Of a stretch of DNA of 64,000 bases, positions 43,296-52,882 are shown in pieces. Position 1 is the stretch's first letter. Each line of letters begins with the position of its first letter. The stretch comes from Paenibacillus albus (lineage in GTDB: Bacteria; Bacillota; Bacilli; Paenibacillales; Paenibacillaceae). The notes beneath the pieces are model-generated. The model had not been told where the DNA came from, made no database searches, and saw only the letters and a program-made list of their open reading frames with translations. The stretch spans positions 1,703,501 through 1,767,500 of the forward strand of contig NZ_CP034437.1 in assembly GCF_003952225.1 (NCBI RefSeq). The letters are read 5' to 3'. Position numbers and translations under genes: made by a program.

Positions 43296-44339
43296 TTGAG
43301 TAAGCAGTCGAAGTGGGTACTTGGTATCGTATTATTAGTTTTGCTATTTACTAGCCGTCCGGATCTAGCGAATGCGCTGGCAGAATTGGACTCCTCTATT
43401 CAGGTTTCATATAGTATCAAACCGGGGGATACGTTGTATGGGATTGCGAAAAAGTTCTACCTCACCAGCGATTATGAGCGGGTGGCGAAGACGAATGGGC
43501 TGAATCCGAAGGCAAGCTTGAAAGCGGGAACGACGCTGCAGCTGTCGAATCCGCTCGTGATGGACCAGTATACGGTGAAGCTCGGAGATACGCTGTACGC
43601 GATTACGAACCATTACTTTAATCGCAATCAGTACATGGATATGCTCATGGCCTTCAATCAGATCTCAGACCCGAACACTGGGCTGAAGATCGGCATGGAA
43701 CTGCGCATACCGCTTCCTTCCGGTGAGAAAAGGCATACGGTCGTGAAGGGCGATACGCTGTACAGCCTAGTGGCACAGTATATGAAGCTTCAAGATTATC
43801 AGCTGGCAATCGCCCGCTACAACGGCATGCTGGAAACGGTCGACTCCATTAAGGCAGGGCAGGTGCTGCAAATTCCGAACCTGTATTACTTGTCGGAGCC
43901 GGAAGCAACGGCAGCGGCCATAGACAAGACAGCAACGGCGGTGAAACAATCCAAGAGCGTCTCAATTGATATTAACGTGACGAAGAATAAGCTGTATGTG
44001 TACACCGGCATCGCAATCGTGAAGAGCTTCGATATTGCCAGCGGGAAGCGGCAGGGGCTTACGCCAATCGGCAGCTTCGAGATCGTGACGAAGATTAAGA
44101 ATCCGTGGTATCTGGCCAAGGATATTCCGGGCGGCGACCCGAAGAATCCGCTTGGCAGCAGGTGGCTGGGCTTAAGCGTGCCGAACACGGCGGGGACCAA
44201 GTACGGGATCCACGGTACGAACGCGCCTTCCTCCATTGGCACAAACGCTAGTGCGGGATGCATTCGGATGAACAATAACGACGTGGAATGGCTGTTCGAT
44301 ACGATTCCGACAGGAACCAAAGTGAAGATTCACGCTTAG
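43296..44339 (+). CDS. L,D-transpeptidase with three LysM repeats
   Basis: TTG 43296 with AGAAGGGTG upstream. Residues 1-30 form a signal peptide or anchor. Three LysM repeats follow near 38-82, 90-135 and 145-190 (SIKPGDTLYGIAKKFY, TVKLGDTLYAITNHYF, TVVKGDTLYSLVAQYM), binding peptidoglycan glycan. Residues 222-345 are the YkuD catalytic domain, with HGTNAPSSIG and SAGCIRM giving the His and nucleophile Cys. Such enzymes form 3-3 cross-links or attach proteins in the wall, often in spores or stationary cells. The family assignment is secure. A terminator follows at 44375. Confidence 0.93.
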   Translation: MSKQSKWVLGIVLLVLLFTSRPDLANALAELDSSIQVSYSIKPGDTLYGIAKKFYLTSDYERVAKTNGLNPKASLKAGTTLQLSNPLVMDQYTVKLGDTLYAITNHYFNRNQYMDMLMAFNQISDPNTGLKIGMELRIPLPSGEKRHTVVKGDTLYSLVAQYMKLQDYQLAIARYNGMLETVDSIKAGQVLQIPNLYYLSEPEATAAAIDKTATAVKQSKSVSIDINVTKNKLYVYTGIAIVKSFDIASGKRQGLTPIGSFEIVTKIKNPWYLAKDIPGGDPKNPLGSRWLGLSVPNTAGTKYGIHGTNAPSSIGTNASAGCIRMNNNDVEWLFDTIPTGTKVKIHA

Positions 44340-44374
44340 CGGCGGTGGATCAACCAACATTACGCCCTCATACA

Positions 44375-44418
44375 GAAGAGAGCTATTCTGCTGGCTGCAG
44401 AGTGGCTCTTTTTTTTTA
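44375..44418 (+). terminator. Terminator after the L,D-transpeptidase gene
   Basis: AAGAGAGC.TATTCTGC pairs with GCAGAGT.GGCTCTTT with small bulges, followed by a run of nine T residues. Confidence 0.8.
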
Positions 44419-44615
44419 TTCTATATTCTCTTCGAATCGGACAGCGCTTATGGTTCCTGATCTGAGAGTGCCGAATCGGAACTCTCTCACCTCCGCGGTG
44501 ACCTGACAACGACGTTATGTGCACCTGCCCGACCAATACTTACTCAGCCTGTGTTGTTCCGCTTCTCCTGCACAATAGCAGAGGACATGCCTAGCCTAAA
44601 TATTTTAATTCATAG
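44419..44615. other. Intergenic stretch upstream of the ssu promoter
   Basis: No gene. It contains CTGAGAGTGCCGAATCGGAACTCTC-type palindromic sequence (44461-44487), related in style to the TTCGAA-containing repeats at 55.4 kb. Confidence 0.4.
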
Positions 44616-44644
44616 TTGACACATCGGAATAACCTGTATATTAT
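44616..44644 (+). promoter_or_regulatory. Sigma-A promoter of the ssu operon
   Basis: TTGACA (44616-44621), 17-bp spacer, TATTAT (44639-44644). The overlapping sequence TATAAACCAATAAGAATAAA (44641-44661) resembles, from memory, AT-rich CymR boxes that repress sulfur genes in Firmicutes; that part is tentative. Confidence 0.75.
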
Positions 44645-44676
44645 AAACCAATAAGAATAAACGAACTTACCGGACC

Positions 44677-44741
44677 ACCGGAAGTTTCCTTTACTAATAC
44701 TCCAACAATGGAGCTTGGCATAGGGAAACTTCCGGTTTTTG
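44677..44741 (+). terminator. Leader terminator (attenuator) before ssuA
   Basis: ACCGGAAGTTTCC (44677-44689) pairs with GGAAACTTCCGGT (44724-44736), with an inner CTCCA/TGGAG stem, followed by TTTTT. It lies between the ssu promoter and ssuA, so the operon can only be expressed by read-through or antitermination. An upstream CCGG (44670-44673) can pair with CCGG inside the left arm, a possible competing fold. Confidence 0.75.
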
Positions 44742-44778
44742 CGTTGTTCAATTAACTATGAAAATCGAGGTGTTTATG

Positions 44779-45804
44779 ATGACGAAGAGAAGCCCAGCTT
44801 ATCGGAAATTATCCTTGTTTATTGTCGCTCTACTTAGCTTGACACTGGTACTGACCGCTTGCGGCTCGAATAACTCTGGCAGCACATCTGACAACGGCGG
44901 CAATACAGCTGCTGCGAATTCCGAAAATTCCAAGCCTTCAACCGCGACCAAAGAAATTCACATTGGCTACCAGAAATACGGGACCGTCAATATTCTCAAA
45001 GCCAAAGGAACGCTTGATAAACGTTTGGAAGCCGAGGGCTACAAGATTACATGGACTGAATTCCCCGGAGGTCCGCAATTGCTAGAGGCGCTTAACGTCG
45101 GCAGCATTGACATCGGCCATACTGGCGAAGCTCCGCCAATCTTCGCACAAGCTGCTGGCGCTCCTCTGGTGTACTTGGCGCATGAGCCAGCAAGCCCGAA
45201 TAGCGAAGGCATCCTTGTACCAAAGGATTCGAAGATTACATCGCTAGCAGACTTGAAGGGCAAGAAGGTTGCGCTTAACAAAGGCTCGAACGTTCACTAT
45301 CTGCTGGTCAAGGCGCTGGAGAAAGCAGGCGTAAATTATAACGATATTACGACGGTATTCCTGCCGCCGGGCGATGCAAGGGTTGCTTTTGAGAATGGAA
45401 CTGTAGATGCCTGGGTCATTTGGGATCCGTTCCTGGCTGCTGCGCAAACCGCAACTGGCGCTAAAGTGCTGACCGACGGCAAGGATCTCGTTTCGAACAT
45501 CGAATACTACCTCGCTTCCCGTAAATTTGCAGAAGCAAATGAACCTGTCATTGCAGCTTTCAAAGAAGAACTGGATAAGATCGACAAGTGGGCCGAGGAG
45601 AACCAGAAGGATGTAGCGGCGCTGCTCTCCCCTCAGCTTGGCATTGATATTCCATCGCTTGAGCTTGCAGCGGGGCGTAGAGGCTACGGCTTGTCGGCGA
45701 TCGACGATTCTATCATTCAAGCACAGCAGGGAATCGCAGATACCTTCTTCAAACTGAAGCTCATTCCGAGTGAGATACAAGTGAAGGATGCAACGCTGAA
45801 ATAG
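44779..45804 (+). CDS. ssuA: Aliphatic sulfonate ABC transporter, substrate-binding lipoprotein
   Basis: I prefer ATG 44779 (MTKRSPAYRKLSLF) with GAGGTG at 44767-44772; ATG 44776 and 44758 are in-frame alternatives. Residues 1-28 form a lipoprotein signal ending LTACG. After an N/S/T/G linker the periplasmic-binding-like domain (about 55-340) begins EIHIGYQKYGTVNILKAKG, with the SsuA-family segments GSIDIGHTGEAPPIFAQAAG and VDAWVIWDPFLAAAQ. It captures alkanesulfonates or taurine outside the cell for SsuBC. First gene of ssuA-ssuD-ssuC-ssuB. Confidence 0.94.
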   Translation: MTKRSPAYRKLSLFIVALLSLTLVLTACGSNNSGSTSDNGGNTAAANSENSKPSTATKEIHIGYQKYGTVNILKAKGTLDKRLEAEGYKITWTEFPGGPQLLEALNVGSIDIGHTGEAPPIFAQAAGAPLVYLAHEPASPNSEGILVPKDSKITSLADLKGKKVALNKGSNVHYLLVKALEKAGVNYNDITTVFLPPGDARVAFENGTVDAWVIWDPFLAAAQTATGAKVLTDGKDLVSNIEYYLASRKFAEANEPVIAAFKEELDKIDKWAEENQKDVAALLSPQLGIDIPSLELAAGRRGYGLSAIDDSIIQAQQGIADTFFKLKLIPSEIQVKDATLK

Positions 45805-45880
45805 TAGAAAGCACGAAATAGCAAGAATGCATGGTGTAGCATGATTAACCAATAACCGACAACGGAAAGGGTGTTTGACA

Positions 45881-47026
45881 ATGGAAGTATTCTGGTTTAT
45901 TCCAACGCATGGTGATGGACGTTACTTAGGCAGCGCTGAGGGAGCTCGCGTCGTCGATGCGAAATATATGCAGCAAATTGCACAAGCGGCAGACCGCCTT
46001 GGATATGGAGGTGTCCTGCTCCCAACAGGAACCTCTTGCGAGGATGCCTGGGTTACAGCTTCATCGCTTATTACAGTAACGGAACGACTGAAATTTCTGG
46101 TCGCGCTGCGGCCGGGACTGATGTCGCCGACGTTATCCGCGAGAATGGCGTCAACATTCGATCGCATCTCGAACGGACGTCTGCTTATCAACGTCGTAAC
46201 CGGTGGAGATCCCGTGGAGCTTGCGAGCGAAGGTGTATTCCTGGAGCATGACGAGCGTTACGACCTGACGAGCGAGTTTCTCGATATTTGGCGCAGAGAG
46301 CTAAGTGGAGAGACAGTCGATTATGAAGGCAAGCATTTGAAGGTAAAAGGTGGAAAGGTGCTCTATCCACCTGTGCAGAAGCCGTATCCCCCGCTCTACT
46401 TCGGAGGATCATCTCCGGCAGGCCAGCAGGTAGCCGCAGACCATATCGACGTCTATCTGACATGGGGAGAGCCGCCGCAGGAAGTTGCGAAGAAGATCGA
46501 ACAGGTCCGCAAGCTGGCGGCGGAGCAGGGAAGAGAAGTGCGCTTCGGCATTCGACTGCACGTCATTGTACGCGAGACCTCCGAAGAAGCATGGAAAGAA
46601 GCAGCTCGTCTAATTAGTAAAGTAGACGACGATGCAATTGCTGCCGCTCGCAAAGTGTTCGCGCGTTATGACTCGGAAGGGCAGCAGCGGATGTCCAGTC
46701 TGCATGGCGGCGACCGGAGTCAGCTTGAAATTTATCCGAACCTGTGGGCAGGCGTTGGTCTTGTTCGCGGCGGCGCAGGCACAGCTCTCGTGGGCAATCC
46801 AACTGAGGTGGCTGGACTGATGAAGGAGTACGCAGCACTCGGTATCGATACATTTATTTTGTCCGGATATCCGCACTTGGAAGAAGCATATCAATTTGCC
46901 GAGCTCGTCTTCCCGCTGCTTCCACTTCAAGGGGTGAAGACGGCGAGTGGTCCGACATCGACGAGTCCGTTCGGCGAGCTTATCGCGAATGCGATCAAGC
47001 CGGCGGAACGGGCAGCAGCTAGATAG
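45881..47026 (+). CDS. ssuD: FMNH2-dependent alkanesulfonate monooxygenase
   Basis: ATG 45881 is chosen over a TTG two codons earlier because the protein then starts [17 protein letters not shown], the conserved SsuD start. At 381 residues it is standard length. It is a luciferase-like TIM barrel: [47 protein letters not shown] and [13 protein letters not shown] are family hallmarks; the Arg/His FMNH2-pocket residues are in place. It releases sulfite from alkanesulfonates in the cytosol using reduced flavin. The partner flavin reductase SsuE is not in this window. Confidence 0.95.
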   Translation: MEVFWFIPTHGDGRYLGSAEGARVVDAKYMQQIAQAADRLGYGGVLLPTGTSCEDAWVTASSLITVTERLKFLVALRPGLMSPTLSARMASTFDRISNGRLLINVVTGGDPVELASEGVFLEHDERYDLTSEFLDIWRRELSGETVDYEGKHLKVKGGKVLYPPVQKPYPPLYFGGSSPAGQQVAADHIDVYLTWGEPPQEVAKKIEQVRKLAAEQGREVRFGIRLHVIVRETSEEAWKEAARLISKVDDDAIAAARKVFARYDSEGQQRMSSLHGGDRSQLEIYPNLWAGVGLVRGGAGTALVGNPTEVAGLMKEYAALGIDTFILSGYPHLEEAYQFAELVFPLLPLQGVKTASGPTSTSPFGELIANAIKPAERAAAR

Positions 47027-47038
47027 GAGGAAACGAGA

Positions 47039-47836
47039 ATGAAGAGTCCCGCGGCACGTAACTGGAAAACTGGCACGTTATCTATCGGACTCGAGTGGTT
47101 GATTCCGATTCTGATCGTCATCATCTGGCAATGGCTCGGCAGTATGGGGTGGATTTCACAGCGTATTCTGCCGACGCCGCTATCCGTCTTGGAAGCTGGA
47201 ATTAAATTGGTTAAAAGCGGGGATTTATTCGTTTATATCGGCGACAGCTCCCGCCGGGCACTCATCGGATTTCTAATTGGCGGCGTCATCGGTTTCGTGC
47301 TCGCCATTCTGAACGGCTTGCTGCCGCTAGCGGAGAAGCTAACCGATTCGTCGATTCAGATGATCCGCACGATCCCGCATCTGTCGCTCATTCCACTCAT
47401 CATTGCCTGGTTCGGCATCGGCGAGCAAGGGAAGATCTTTCTCGTCGCGCTCGGCGTCTCGTTCCCGATTTACTTAAACACGCTTCACGGCATCCGATCC
47501 GTCGACTCAGGGTTAATTGAGATGGGCCGCACGTACGGTCTGCGCGGCTTTAAGCTTTTTCGAACGATTATTCTGCCTGGCGCGCTTCCTTCCATTCTGG
47601 TTGGACTTCGGTTTGCGCTCGGTATTATGTGGCTCACGCTGATCGTCTCCGAGACGATCTCGGCCAATAGCGGCATTGGCTACATGGCGATGAACGCACG
47701 GGAATTTTTCCAAATGGACGTTGTGGTGCTCAGCATTATTATTTATGCATTACTAGGCAAGTTCTCGGATTGGCTGGCGAAGCTTCTGGAGAGGAGTTGG
47801 CTGCAATGGCATCCACATTATCGGCGGGCAAAATAA
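47039..47836 (+). CDS. ssuC: Aliphatic sulfonate ABC transporter permease
   Basis: ATG 47039 with AGGAGGAAACGAG upstream. The 265-residue protein has six membrane helices. The EAA loop reads [20 protein letters not shown] followed by GALPSIL, which docks on SsuB. Other SsuC features are [19 protein letters not shown] and [17 protein letters not shown]. It forms the transmembrane channel with SsuA and SsuB. Its 3' end overlaps ssuB by 31 bp. Confidence 0.94.
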   Translation: MKSPAARNWKTGTLSIGLEWLIPILIVIIWQWLGSMGWISQRILPTPLSVLEAGIKLVKSGDLFVYIGDSSRRALIGFLIGGVIGFVLAILNGLLPLAEKLTDSSIQMIRTIPHLSLIPLIIAWFGIGEQGKIFLVALGVSFPIYLNTLHGIRSVDSGLIEMGRTYGLRGFKLFRTIILPGALPSILVGLRFALGIMWLTLIVSETISANSGIGYMAMNAREFFQMDVVVLSIIIYALLGKFSDWLAKLLERSWLQWHPHYRRAK

Positions 47837-48624
47837 TCGGGCAGCAGCAAGCGCTGCCTCAAGCAGGAGTATCAAGCAGAGGGCTGCAGATTGACGTACG
47901 AGGCGCGGCCTTGCAATTCGGCGACCTGACGGTGCTTCGGGATCTCGATCTATCGATTTCCGCCGGCCAGTTTCTGGCTGTCGTTGGCCGAAGCGGCTGC
48001 GGCAAGAGCACGCTGCTTCGCCTGCTTGCAGGTCTGGAACAAGCGTCGCAGGGATCTGTAGCCATTGGCGGTACGGCTACGTCCGGGCTGAGGCCGGATG
48101 TGCGAGTTATGTTCCAGGATGCTCGTCTGCTCCCGTGGAAAAGCGTGCTGGATAACGTTCGGATCGGCGTAGAAGGCGGCGACCGCGCCAAAGCACTGGA
48201 AGCGTTGGAACTCGTCGGTCTTGCCGACCGGGCGAAGGAATGGCCTTCCGTGCTGTCCGGTGGACAGCGCCAGCGGGTCGCGCTAGCCCGTGCGCTCGTC
48301 AGTAATCCGAGACTTCTGTTATTCGACGAGCCGCTTGGCGCGCTTGATGCACTGACCCGTATCGAGATGCAGCAGCTCATCGAGCGGCTATGGCTGGAGC
48401 GGGGGTTTACCGCCGTTCTGGTTACCCACGATGTGAGCGAAGCGGTAGCGCTTGCTGATCGCGTCGTTCTGATCGAGAACGGCACGATCTCGCAGGATAG
48501 CGCCATTGCGCTGGCAAGGCCGCGCGAGAAGGATAACGGGTTTGCTCATTATGAGAACAGCATTCTGAATCGGGTGCTGGGCAGACGCTCCATGAATGCC
48601 AATCAGGATGGGTTTGCGATTTAG
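47806..48624 (+). CDS. ssuB: Aliphatic sulfonate ABC transporter ATPase
   Basis: ATG 47806 ([15 protein letters not shown]) follows GAGAGGAG at 47789-47796 and overlaps ssuC; an earlier in-frame start at 47770 lacks a clear RBS. ATPase motifs: Walker [11 protein letters not shown]-loop [11 protein letters not shown], signature LSGGQRQR, Walker [14 protein letters not shown]-loop VTHDVSEA. Powers sulfonate uptake. Last gene of the operon, followed by a terminator. Confidence 0.93.
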   Translation: MASTLSAGKIIGQQQALPQAGVSSRGLQIDVRGAALQFGDLTVLRDLDLSISAGQFLAVVGRSGCGKSTLLRLLAGLEQASQGSVAIGGTATSGLRPDVRVMFQDARLLPWKSVLDNVRIGVEGGDRAKALEALELVGLADRAKEWPSVLSGGQRQRVALARALVSNPRLLLFDEPLGALDALTRIEMQQLIERLWLERGFTAVLVTHDVSEAVALADRVVLIENGTISQDSAIALARPREKDNGFAHYENSILNRVLGRRSMNANQDGFAI

Positions 48625-48652
48625 CCTAGTTGGCAACAGTAATAGTAGAAGT

Positions 48653-48697
48653 TGAACCGAGTCTCCTTGTCAGGTGGAGAGGATTCGGTTCTTTTTC
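48653..48697 (+). terminator. Terminator after ssuB
   Basis: GAACCGA (48654-48660) plus CTCC pairs with GGAG plus TCGGTTC (48685-48691), followed by TTTTT. Confidence 0.8.
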
Positions 48698-48822
48698 TAT
48701 TTCTATTTCCAGCCAGTTAACCAGGTTAATGATGCGAGCGCTTACTTCTGCTATCATTTTTGTATACACAGCGCTCATAGGTTTCTTAGTCGACTTCATA
48801 CTACTGCTTAAGGAGTGAGTTG

Positions 48823-49797
48823 ATGAGAAAATTCGCAAGTGCGGCCACGGCCATGCTGCTAGGGGTAACGATCTTTGCTCCATCGGTTCTGGCAGCGGAC
48901 AAGCAGGTGACGGCTCAAAGTGCAGCAGCTCAGATTGAACCGGCGGTTGATGGGAATCGGATCGTGTGGGCGGATAAGCGCAGTGGGAATTACGATATTT
49001 ATATGAGGGATATGAGCACAGGTCAGGAGAGGCAGATTACATCGGACAGCTCGAAGCAAGTTGACCCCGCCATCTCCGGCAACCGAATTGTGTGGACGGA
49101 TTATCGGAACGGGAACGCGGATATTTATATGTTCGATCTCACAACAGGGGAAGAATCTCAGCTTACAACGAATGATGCAGGTCAGTGGAACCCTGCGATA
49201 GATGGCGATACAATCGTTTGGGAGGATGAGCGAGGTGGCAATCTGGATATATACAGCTTGAACCTGACGACGAATCGGGAGAGCCAAATAACGACGAATC
49301 AAGCAGATCAATATGCTCCGGCTATTGCGGGCGATAATATCGTCTGGCAGGATGACCGAAGCGGCAATTCGGATATTTATCGGTACAACCTAAGCACCGG
49401 GCTGGAGAGCCGCCTGTCGACGGCGGACAATGGCGACCAATCCTCACCCTCTATTAGCGGCAACATGGTCGTTTGGCAGGATAATCGCAGCGATCAGGAT
49501 CAGATTGTCGCTTATGATCTAAGTACGGGGGTAGAGCGCCAATTACCAAGCAGCGCGACACCGGATGCGAAAAAATGGAGTCCTGCGGTCGCCGGAGACA
49601 ACGTCGTTTGGGTCGATACACGGGACGGGAACTGGAACATCTACCTTTGTAATCTCGCAACTGGGCTGGAGAGCCGGATTACAACGGACAGCGCAAGGCA
49701 TTACGAGCCTGCGATCAGCGGCAGCCGGATTGTCTGGGAGGACAACCGCAGCGGCAGTTTGGCGATATATACGATGGATTTGAACGATAATAGTTGA
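48823..49797 (+). CDS. Secreted seven-repeat beta-propeller protein
   Basis: ATG 48823 with AAGGAGTGAG upstream. The signal peptide ends near VLAADKQ (residues 1-25). Seven repeats of about 41-45 residues follow, each with the pattern P-A-[IV]-[SDA]-G-[ND]-x-[IV]-V-W-x-D-x-R-x-G-N-x-D-I-Y, starting near residues 38, 82, 125, 168, 211, 257 and 300. These TolB/YncE-like blades should close into a seven-bladed propeller outside the cell. No catalytic residues or wall anchor are apparent; a binding role is the safe inference. It is monocistronic, between two terminators. Confidence 0.83.
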   Translation: MRKFASAATAMLLGVTIFAPSVLAADKQVTAQSAAAQIEPAVDGNRIVWADKRSGNYDIYMRDMSTGQERQITSDSSKQVDPAISGNRIVWTDYRNGNADIYMFDLTTGEESQLTTNDAGQWNPAIDGDTIVWEDERGGNLDIYSLNLTTNRESQITTNQADQYAPAIAGDNIVWQDDRSGNSDIYRYNLSTGLESRLSTADNGDQSSPSISGNMVVWQDNRSDQDQIVAYDLSTGVERQLPSSATPDAKKWSPAVAGDNVVWVDTRDGNWNIYLCNLATGLESRITTDSARHYEPAISGSRIVWEDNRSGSLAIYTMDLNDNS

Positions 49798-49824
49798 AGG
49801 AAGACGCGTACGTCCAATAAGCAG

Positions 49825-49866
49825 GCCGCAGAATCGTTACGGATGTAACGGTATGCGGTCTGTTTT
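49825..49866 (+). terminator. Terminator after the propeller gene
   Basis: CCGCA plus CGTTAC pairs with GTAACG plus TGCGG (49826-49858), followed by TCTGTTTTG. Confidence 0.75.
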
Positions 49867-49940
49867 GCTTGTACCGCTCCATACAATGTACTATCCCGAA
49901 AATTCAGCATGCAGCAGCGCAAGCGCAAAAGGAGGATCGA

Positions 49941-51317
49941 ATGCGAACAATACGTATTGGAGCGGGGCAAGGCTTCTACGGCGATTCGATCATCCCCGCG
50001 ATAGAAACGGCAAGGAACGGCAATGTCGATTATCTCTGTTTTGACTCGTTGGCTGAGCTTACGCTTGCCATTCTGCAGAAGGACCGGCAGCGTGATCCAG
50101 CGAGAGGGTATGCGTCGGATATATCGAGCACGATGAGGGAGCTGCTCCCGCTTGTGAAAGCAAAAGGGCTGAAGCTGATTACGAACGCAGGCGGCATGAA
50201 TCCGCTCGGTGCACTACGTGAGACGGAGCGTGTAGCTCACGAGCTTGGCGGCTTGCAAGGCTTGAAGATCGCTGTTGTAACAGGCGATGACGTGCTGCCG
50301 AAGCTGACTTCGTTCACGGCGGAAGGCGTATCGCTCGCGCATATGGAAGACGGCCGCGATTTCGCAGCTGTACAGAATCGTATCAGTTTTGCCAATGCCT
50401 ACCTCGGGGCAGAACCGATTGTGGAAGCGCTTCGCCAAGGAGCGGATATCGTCATTACGGGCCGGGTGTCGGATTCGGCTCTCTTTCTTGCACCGCTTAT
50501 TCATGAATTCGGCTGGCATGTGGAGCAGGATTGGGAGCTGCTCGCGCAAGGTGTGCTCATGGGCCACTTGATGGAATGCTCCGGTCAGGTGAGCGGCGGC
50601 AACTTCAGCGGTGACTGGCAGTCGGTTGAATCGCTGGAGAACATCGGATTTCCAATTGCAGAAGTGCGTGAAGACGGCGAGTTCGTCATGACGAAGGCGG
50701 AAGGGACCGGAGGACTTGTTTCCGTCGCCACCGTGAAAGAGCAGCTGCTCTATGAAATTCACGATCCATCCTCTTACATGACGCCGGATGTTGTGCTTGA
50801 TCTAACGAACGTACAGCTGCAAGATATCGGTCCGAACCGGGTGAGTGTAACCGGTGCGAGCGGAGCGGCGAGGCCGGAGACGTTCAAGGTTGTGATGGGC
50901 TACGCAGACGGCTGGCTCGGGCAGGCGATATGGGGCTATTCTTGGCCTGATGCGGTGGCGAAGGCGAAGGAGGCAGACCGGATCATCAGGAAGCAGATTG
51001 AAGCGCTGGGACTGCATTACGAGGAGATTCGCACCGATTATATGGGCCTTAATTCTTTGCATGGCAGCGTATTGGCTCAGCCTCCCGCGGAGGAATTGAA
51101 CGAGGTCTACTTGCGAATAGCTGTACGAACAAATAATCGGGACGCGGCTGCAAAGCTCGGAAGACTCGTTCCGCCTCTGATGCTGAGCGGTCCTCCGGCG
51201 ATGGGCGCTTTCCTCGGCGTGATGAAGCCGCGCGAACTGCTTGGCATGTGGTCCTGCCTTGTGCCGCGAGAGATTATCGAGCGCAGCATCCGCGTTACGG
51301 TGACGGAGGTGGTCTAA
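49941..51317 (+). CDS. AtuA-like (DUF1446) acyclic terpene/acyl-CoA catabolism protein
   Basis: ATG 49941 has the strong RBS AAAAGGAGG at 49928-49936. At 458 residues it matches the AtuA/DUF1446 family: MRTIRIGAGQGFYGDSI at the start, then ITNAGGMNPLGALRETERVA, DIVITGRVSDSALFLAPLIH and ECSGQVSGGNF. AtuA is encoded with citronellol/geraniol and leucine-type degradation enzymes, but its precise reaction is not established. It opens a five-gene operon for acyl-CoA breakdown (next genes 4 to 50 bp apart). The next gene encodes a small AtuA-related domain, which in some genomes is fused to this protein. Confidence 0.85.
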   Translation: MRTIRIGAGQGFYGDSIIPAIETARNGNVDYLCFDSLAELTLAILQKDRQRDPARGYASDISSTMRELLPLVKAKGLKLITNAGGMNPLGALRETERVAHELGGLQGLKIAVVTGDDVLPKLTSFTAEGVSLAHMEDGRDFAAVQNRISFANAYLGAEPIVEALRQGADIVITGRVSDSALFLAPLIHEFGWHVEQDWELLAQGVLMGHLMECSGQVSGGNFSGDWQSVESLENIGFPIAEVREDGEFVMTKAEGTGGLVSVATVKEQLLYEIHDPSSYMTPDVVLDLTNVQLQDIGPNRVSVTGASGAARPETFKVVMGYADGWLGQAIWGYSWPDAVAKAKEADRIIRKQIEALGLHYEEIRTDYMGLNSLHGSVLAQPPAEELNEVYLRIAVRTNNRDAAAKLGRLVPPLMLSGPPAMGAFLGVMKPRELLGMWSCLVPREIIERSIRVTVTEVV

Positions 51318-51320
51318 GCG

Positions 51321-51671
51321 ATGGCTCTAGTTCGCAAGCAGCTGCGGCATCTTGTGCAAGCGCGCTCCGGAGACAAAGGCAATACAGTTAATATTGCTGT
51401 ATTCGCGCCTAGCGCCGAAGTATATGCGGTGCTGCTCCGGGAAGTGACGGCTGAACGGGTAAAGGGACATTTTCAAAGTATGGTAAACGGTGAAGTGAAG
51501 CGATATGTGCTCCCCGGCCTCCATGCGATGAATTTTGTATGCAAAGAAGCGCTCGGCGGGGGCGGATCCGCAACGCTGCGTATGGATAATCTCGGCAAAT
51601 GCTATGCGGCGAATCTGATGAGGCTCGAAATCGAAATCGACGACACCATACTGGTCAGCGCCAAGTCATAA
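51321..51671 (+). CDS. AtuA-associated small domain protein
   Basis: ATG 51321, 3 bp after the AtuA-like stop. The 116-residue protein begins with [21 protein letters not shown], the ferredoxin-fold-like domain that is often the C-terminal part of AtuA proteins, and has [17 protein letters not shown] near the end. It probably forms a complex with the preceding gene product. No catalytic residue can be assigned. Confidence 0.82.
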   Translation: MALVRKQLRHLVQARSGDKGNTVNIAVFAPSAEVYAVLLREVTAERVKGHFQSMVNGEVKRYVLPGLHAMNFVCKEALGGGGSATLRMDNLGKCYAANLMRLEIEIDDTILVSAKS

Positions 51672-51694
51672 GCGTAAAGAGAGGTGTTCGAATA

Positions 51695-52834
51695 ATGAAT
51701 TTCGACTTAACGGCGGAACAGACGATGATTCGAACGCTCATCCGCGATTTTGCGGAAGCGGAAGTAGCCCCTGGGGCGATTGATCGTGATCGGACCGGTG
51801 CGTTTCCGGTGGAAGTCTTTGAGAAGCTGGCGAAGCTCGGGCTGATGGGGCTTCCTTTTCCCGAGCAGTACGATGGAGGCGGGGCGGATACGATCTGCTT
51901 CGCGATAGTCGTTGAAGAACTGAGCCGAGTATGCGCTTCGACTGGCATTACTTATTCGGCGCATGTGTCTTTAGGCGGCTCGCCGCTCTACCTCTTCGGA
52001 ACGGAGGAGCAGAAGCAGCACTACCTCGCACCGCTGTGCCGGGGCGAATATTTAGGCGCATTCGGGTTGACTGAGCCGGATGCCGGATCTGATGCGGGCG
52101 GGACGAGAACGACGGCGGTTCAGCGTGACGGCGGCTGGGTCATCAGCGGCTCTAAGTGCTTCATTACGAATGCCAGTTATGCCAAGCATTTGGCGCTCAC
52201 GGCGGTCACCGACCGATCGAAGGGAACGAGCGGCATCAGCGCGTTTATCGTGCCGACGGATGCGCCGGGCTTCAGCATTACAGATAACTACGAGAAAATG
52301 GGGCTTCACGCTTCCAACACGACCGAGCTCGTGCTCGATCAGGTAGAAGTGCCGCATGAGAATCTGTTAGGCACCGAGGGTAATGGCTTCAAGCAGTTTC
52401 TCGCTGTGCTCGACGGCGGACGCATCGGCATTGGCGCGATGGCGGTTGGCATTGCGCAAGGCGCATTTGAGAAGTCGCTTCGGTATGCGAAGCAACGCAA
52501 GCAATTCGGAAGATCGCTGTCCTCGTTTCAGGCGATTCAGTTCAAGCTCGCGGACATGGCGACGCAGATTGAGGCGGCGCGCACGATGGTGTACCAGGCC
52601 GGATGGCTGAAGGATCAAGGCAGAGCCTTCAAGAAAGAAGCGGCGATGGCGAAGCTGCTCGCGTCGGAGATTTGCATGAAGGTATGCGATCAAGCCGTGC
52701 AAATTCACGGGGGCTATGGTTATATGCGCGAGTACGAGGTGGAGCGATTCATGCGTGATGCGAAGCTGCTCGAGATTGGTGAAGGCACCTCGGAAATTCA
52801 GCGAATGGTGATCGCTGCGCAGCTCGGATGTTAA
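51695..52834 (+). CDS. Acyl-CoA dehydrogenase
   Basis: ATG 51695 with AGAGAGGTG upstream (51679-51687); an earlier in-frame start lies inside the preceding gene. At 379 residues it is a typical ACAD: the N-terminal helical domain, [17 protein letters not shown] (FAD/substrate loop), [13 protein letters not shown], and [20 protein letters not shown]. The end [20 protein letters not shown] then [13 protein letters not shown] carries the catalytic Glu position of short/branched-chain ACADs. It oxidises an acyl-CoA to the 2-enoyl-CoA with FAD, passing electrons to ETF. Within the operon it precedes the carboxylase, as isovaleryl- or citronellyl-CoA dehydrogenases do. Confidence 0.94.
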   Translation: MNFDLTAEQTMIRTLIRDFAEAEVAPGAIDRDRTGAFPVEVFEKLAKLGLMGLPFPEQYDGGGADTICFAIVVEELSRVCASTGITYSAHVSLGGSPLYLFGTEEQKQHYLAPLCRGEYLGAFGLTEPDAGSDAGGTRTTAVQRDGGWVISGSKCFITNASYAKHLALTAVTDRSKGTSGISAFIVPTDAPGFSITDNYEKMGLHASNTTELVLDQVEVPHENLLGTEGNGFKQFLAVLDGGRIGIGAMAVGIAQGAFEKSLRYAKQRKQFGRSLSSFQAIQFKLADMATQIEAARTMVYQAGWLKDQGRAFKKEAAMAKLLASEICMKVCDQAVQIHGGYGYMREYEVERFMRDAKLLEIGEGTSEIQRMVIAAQLGC

Positions 52835-52882
52835 GACTGGGCGATGCCCGAAGGTGGCTGCATGAGGGGAGCGCGGTAGCAA

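Noticed and set aside
47859..48506. Minus-strand open frame of 215 codons opposite ssuB
   Set aside because: The plus strand encodes all ABC ATPase motifs; the antisense translation is low-complexity and Ser/Arg-rich.
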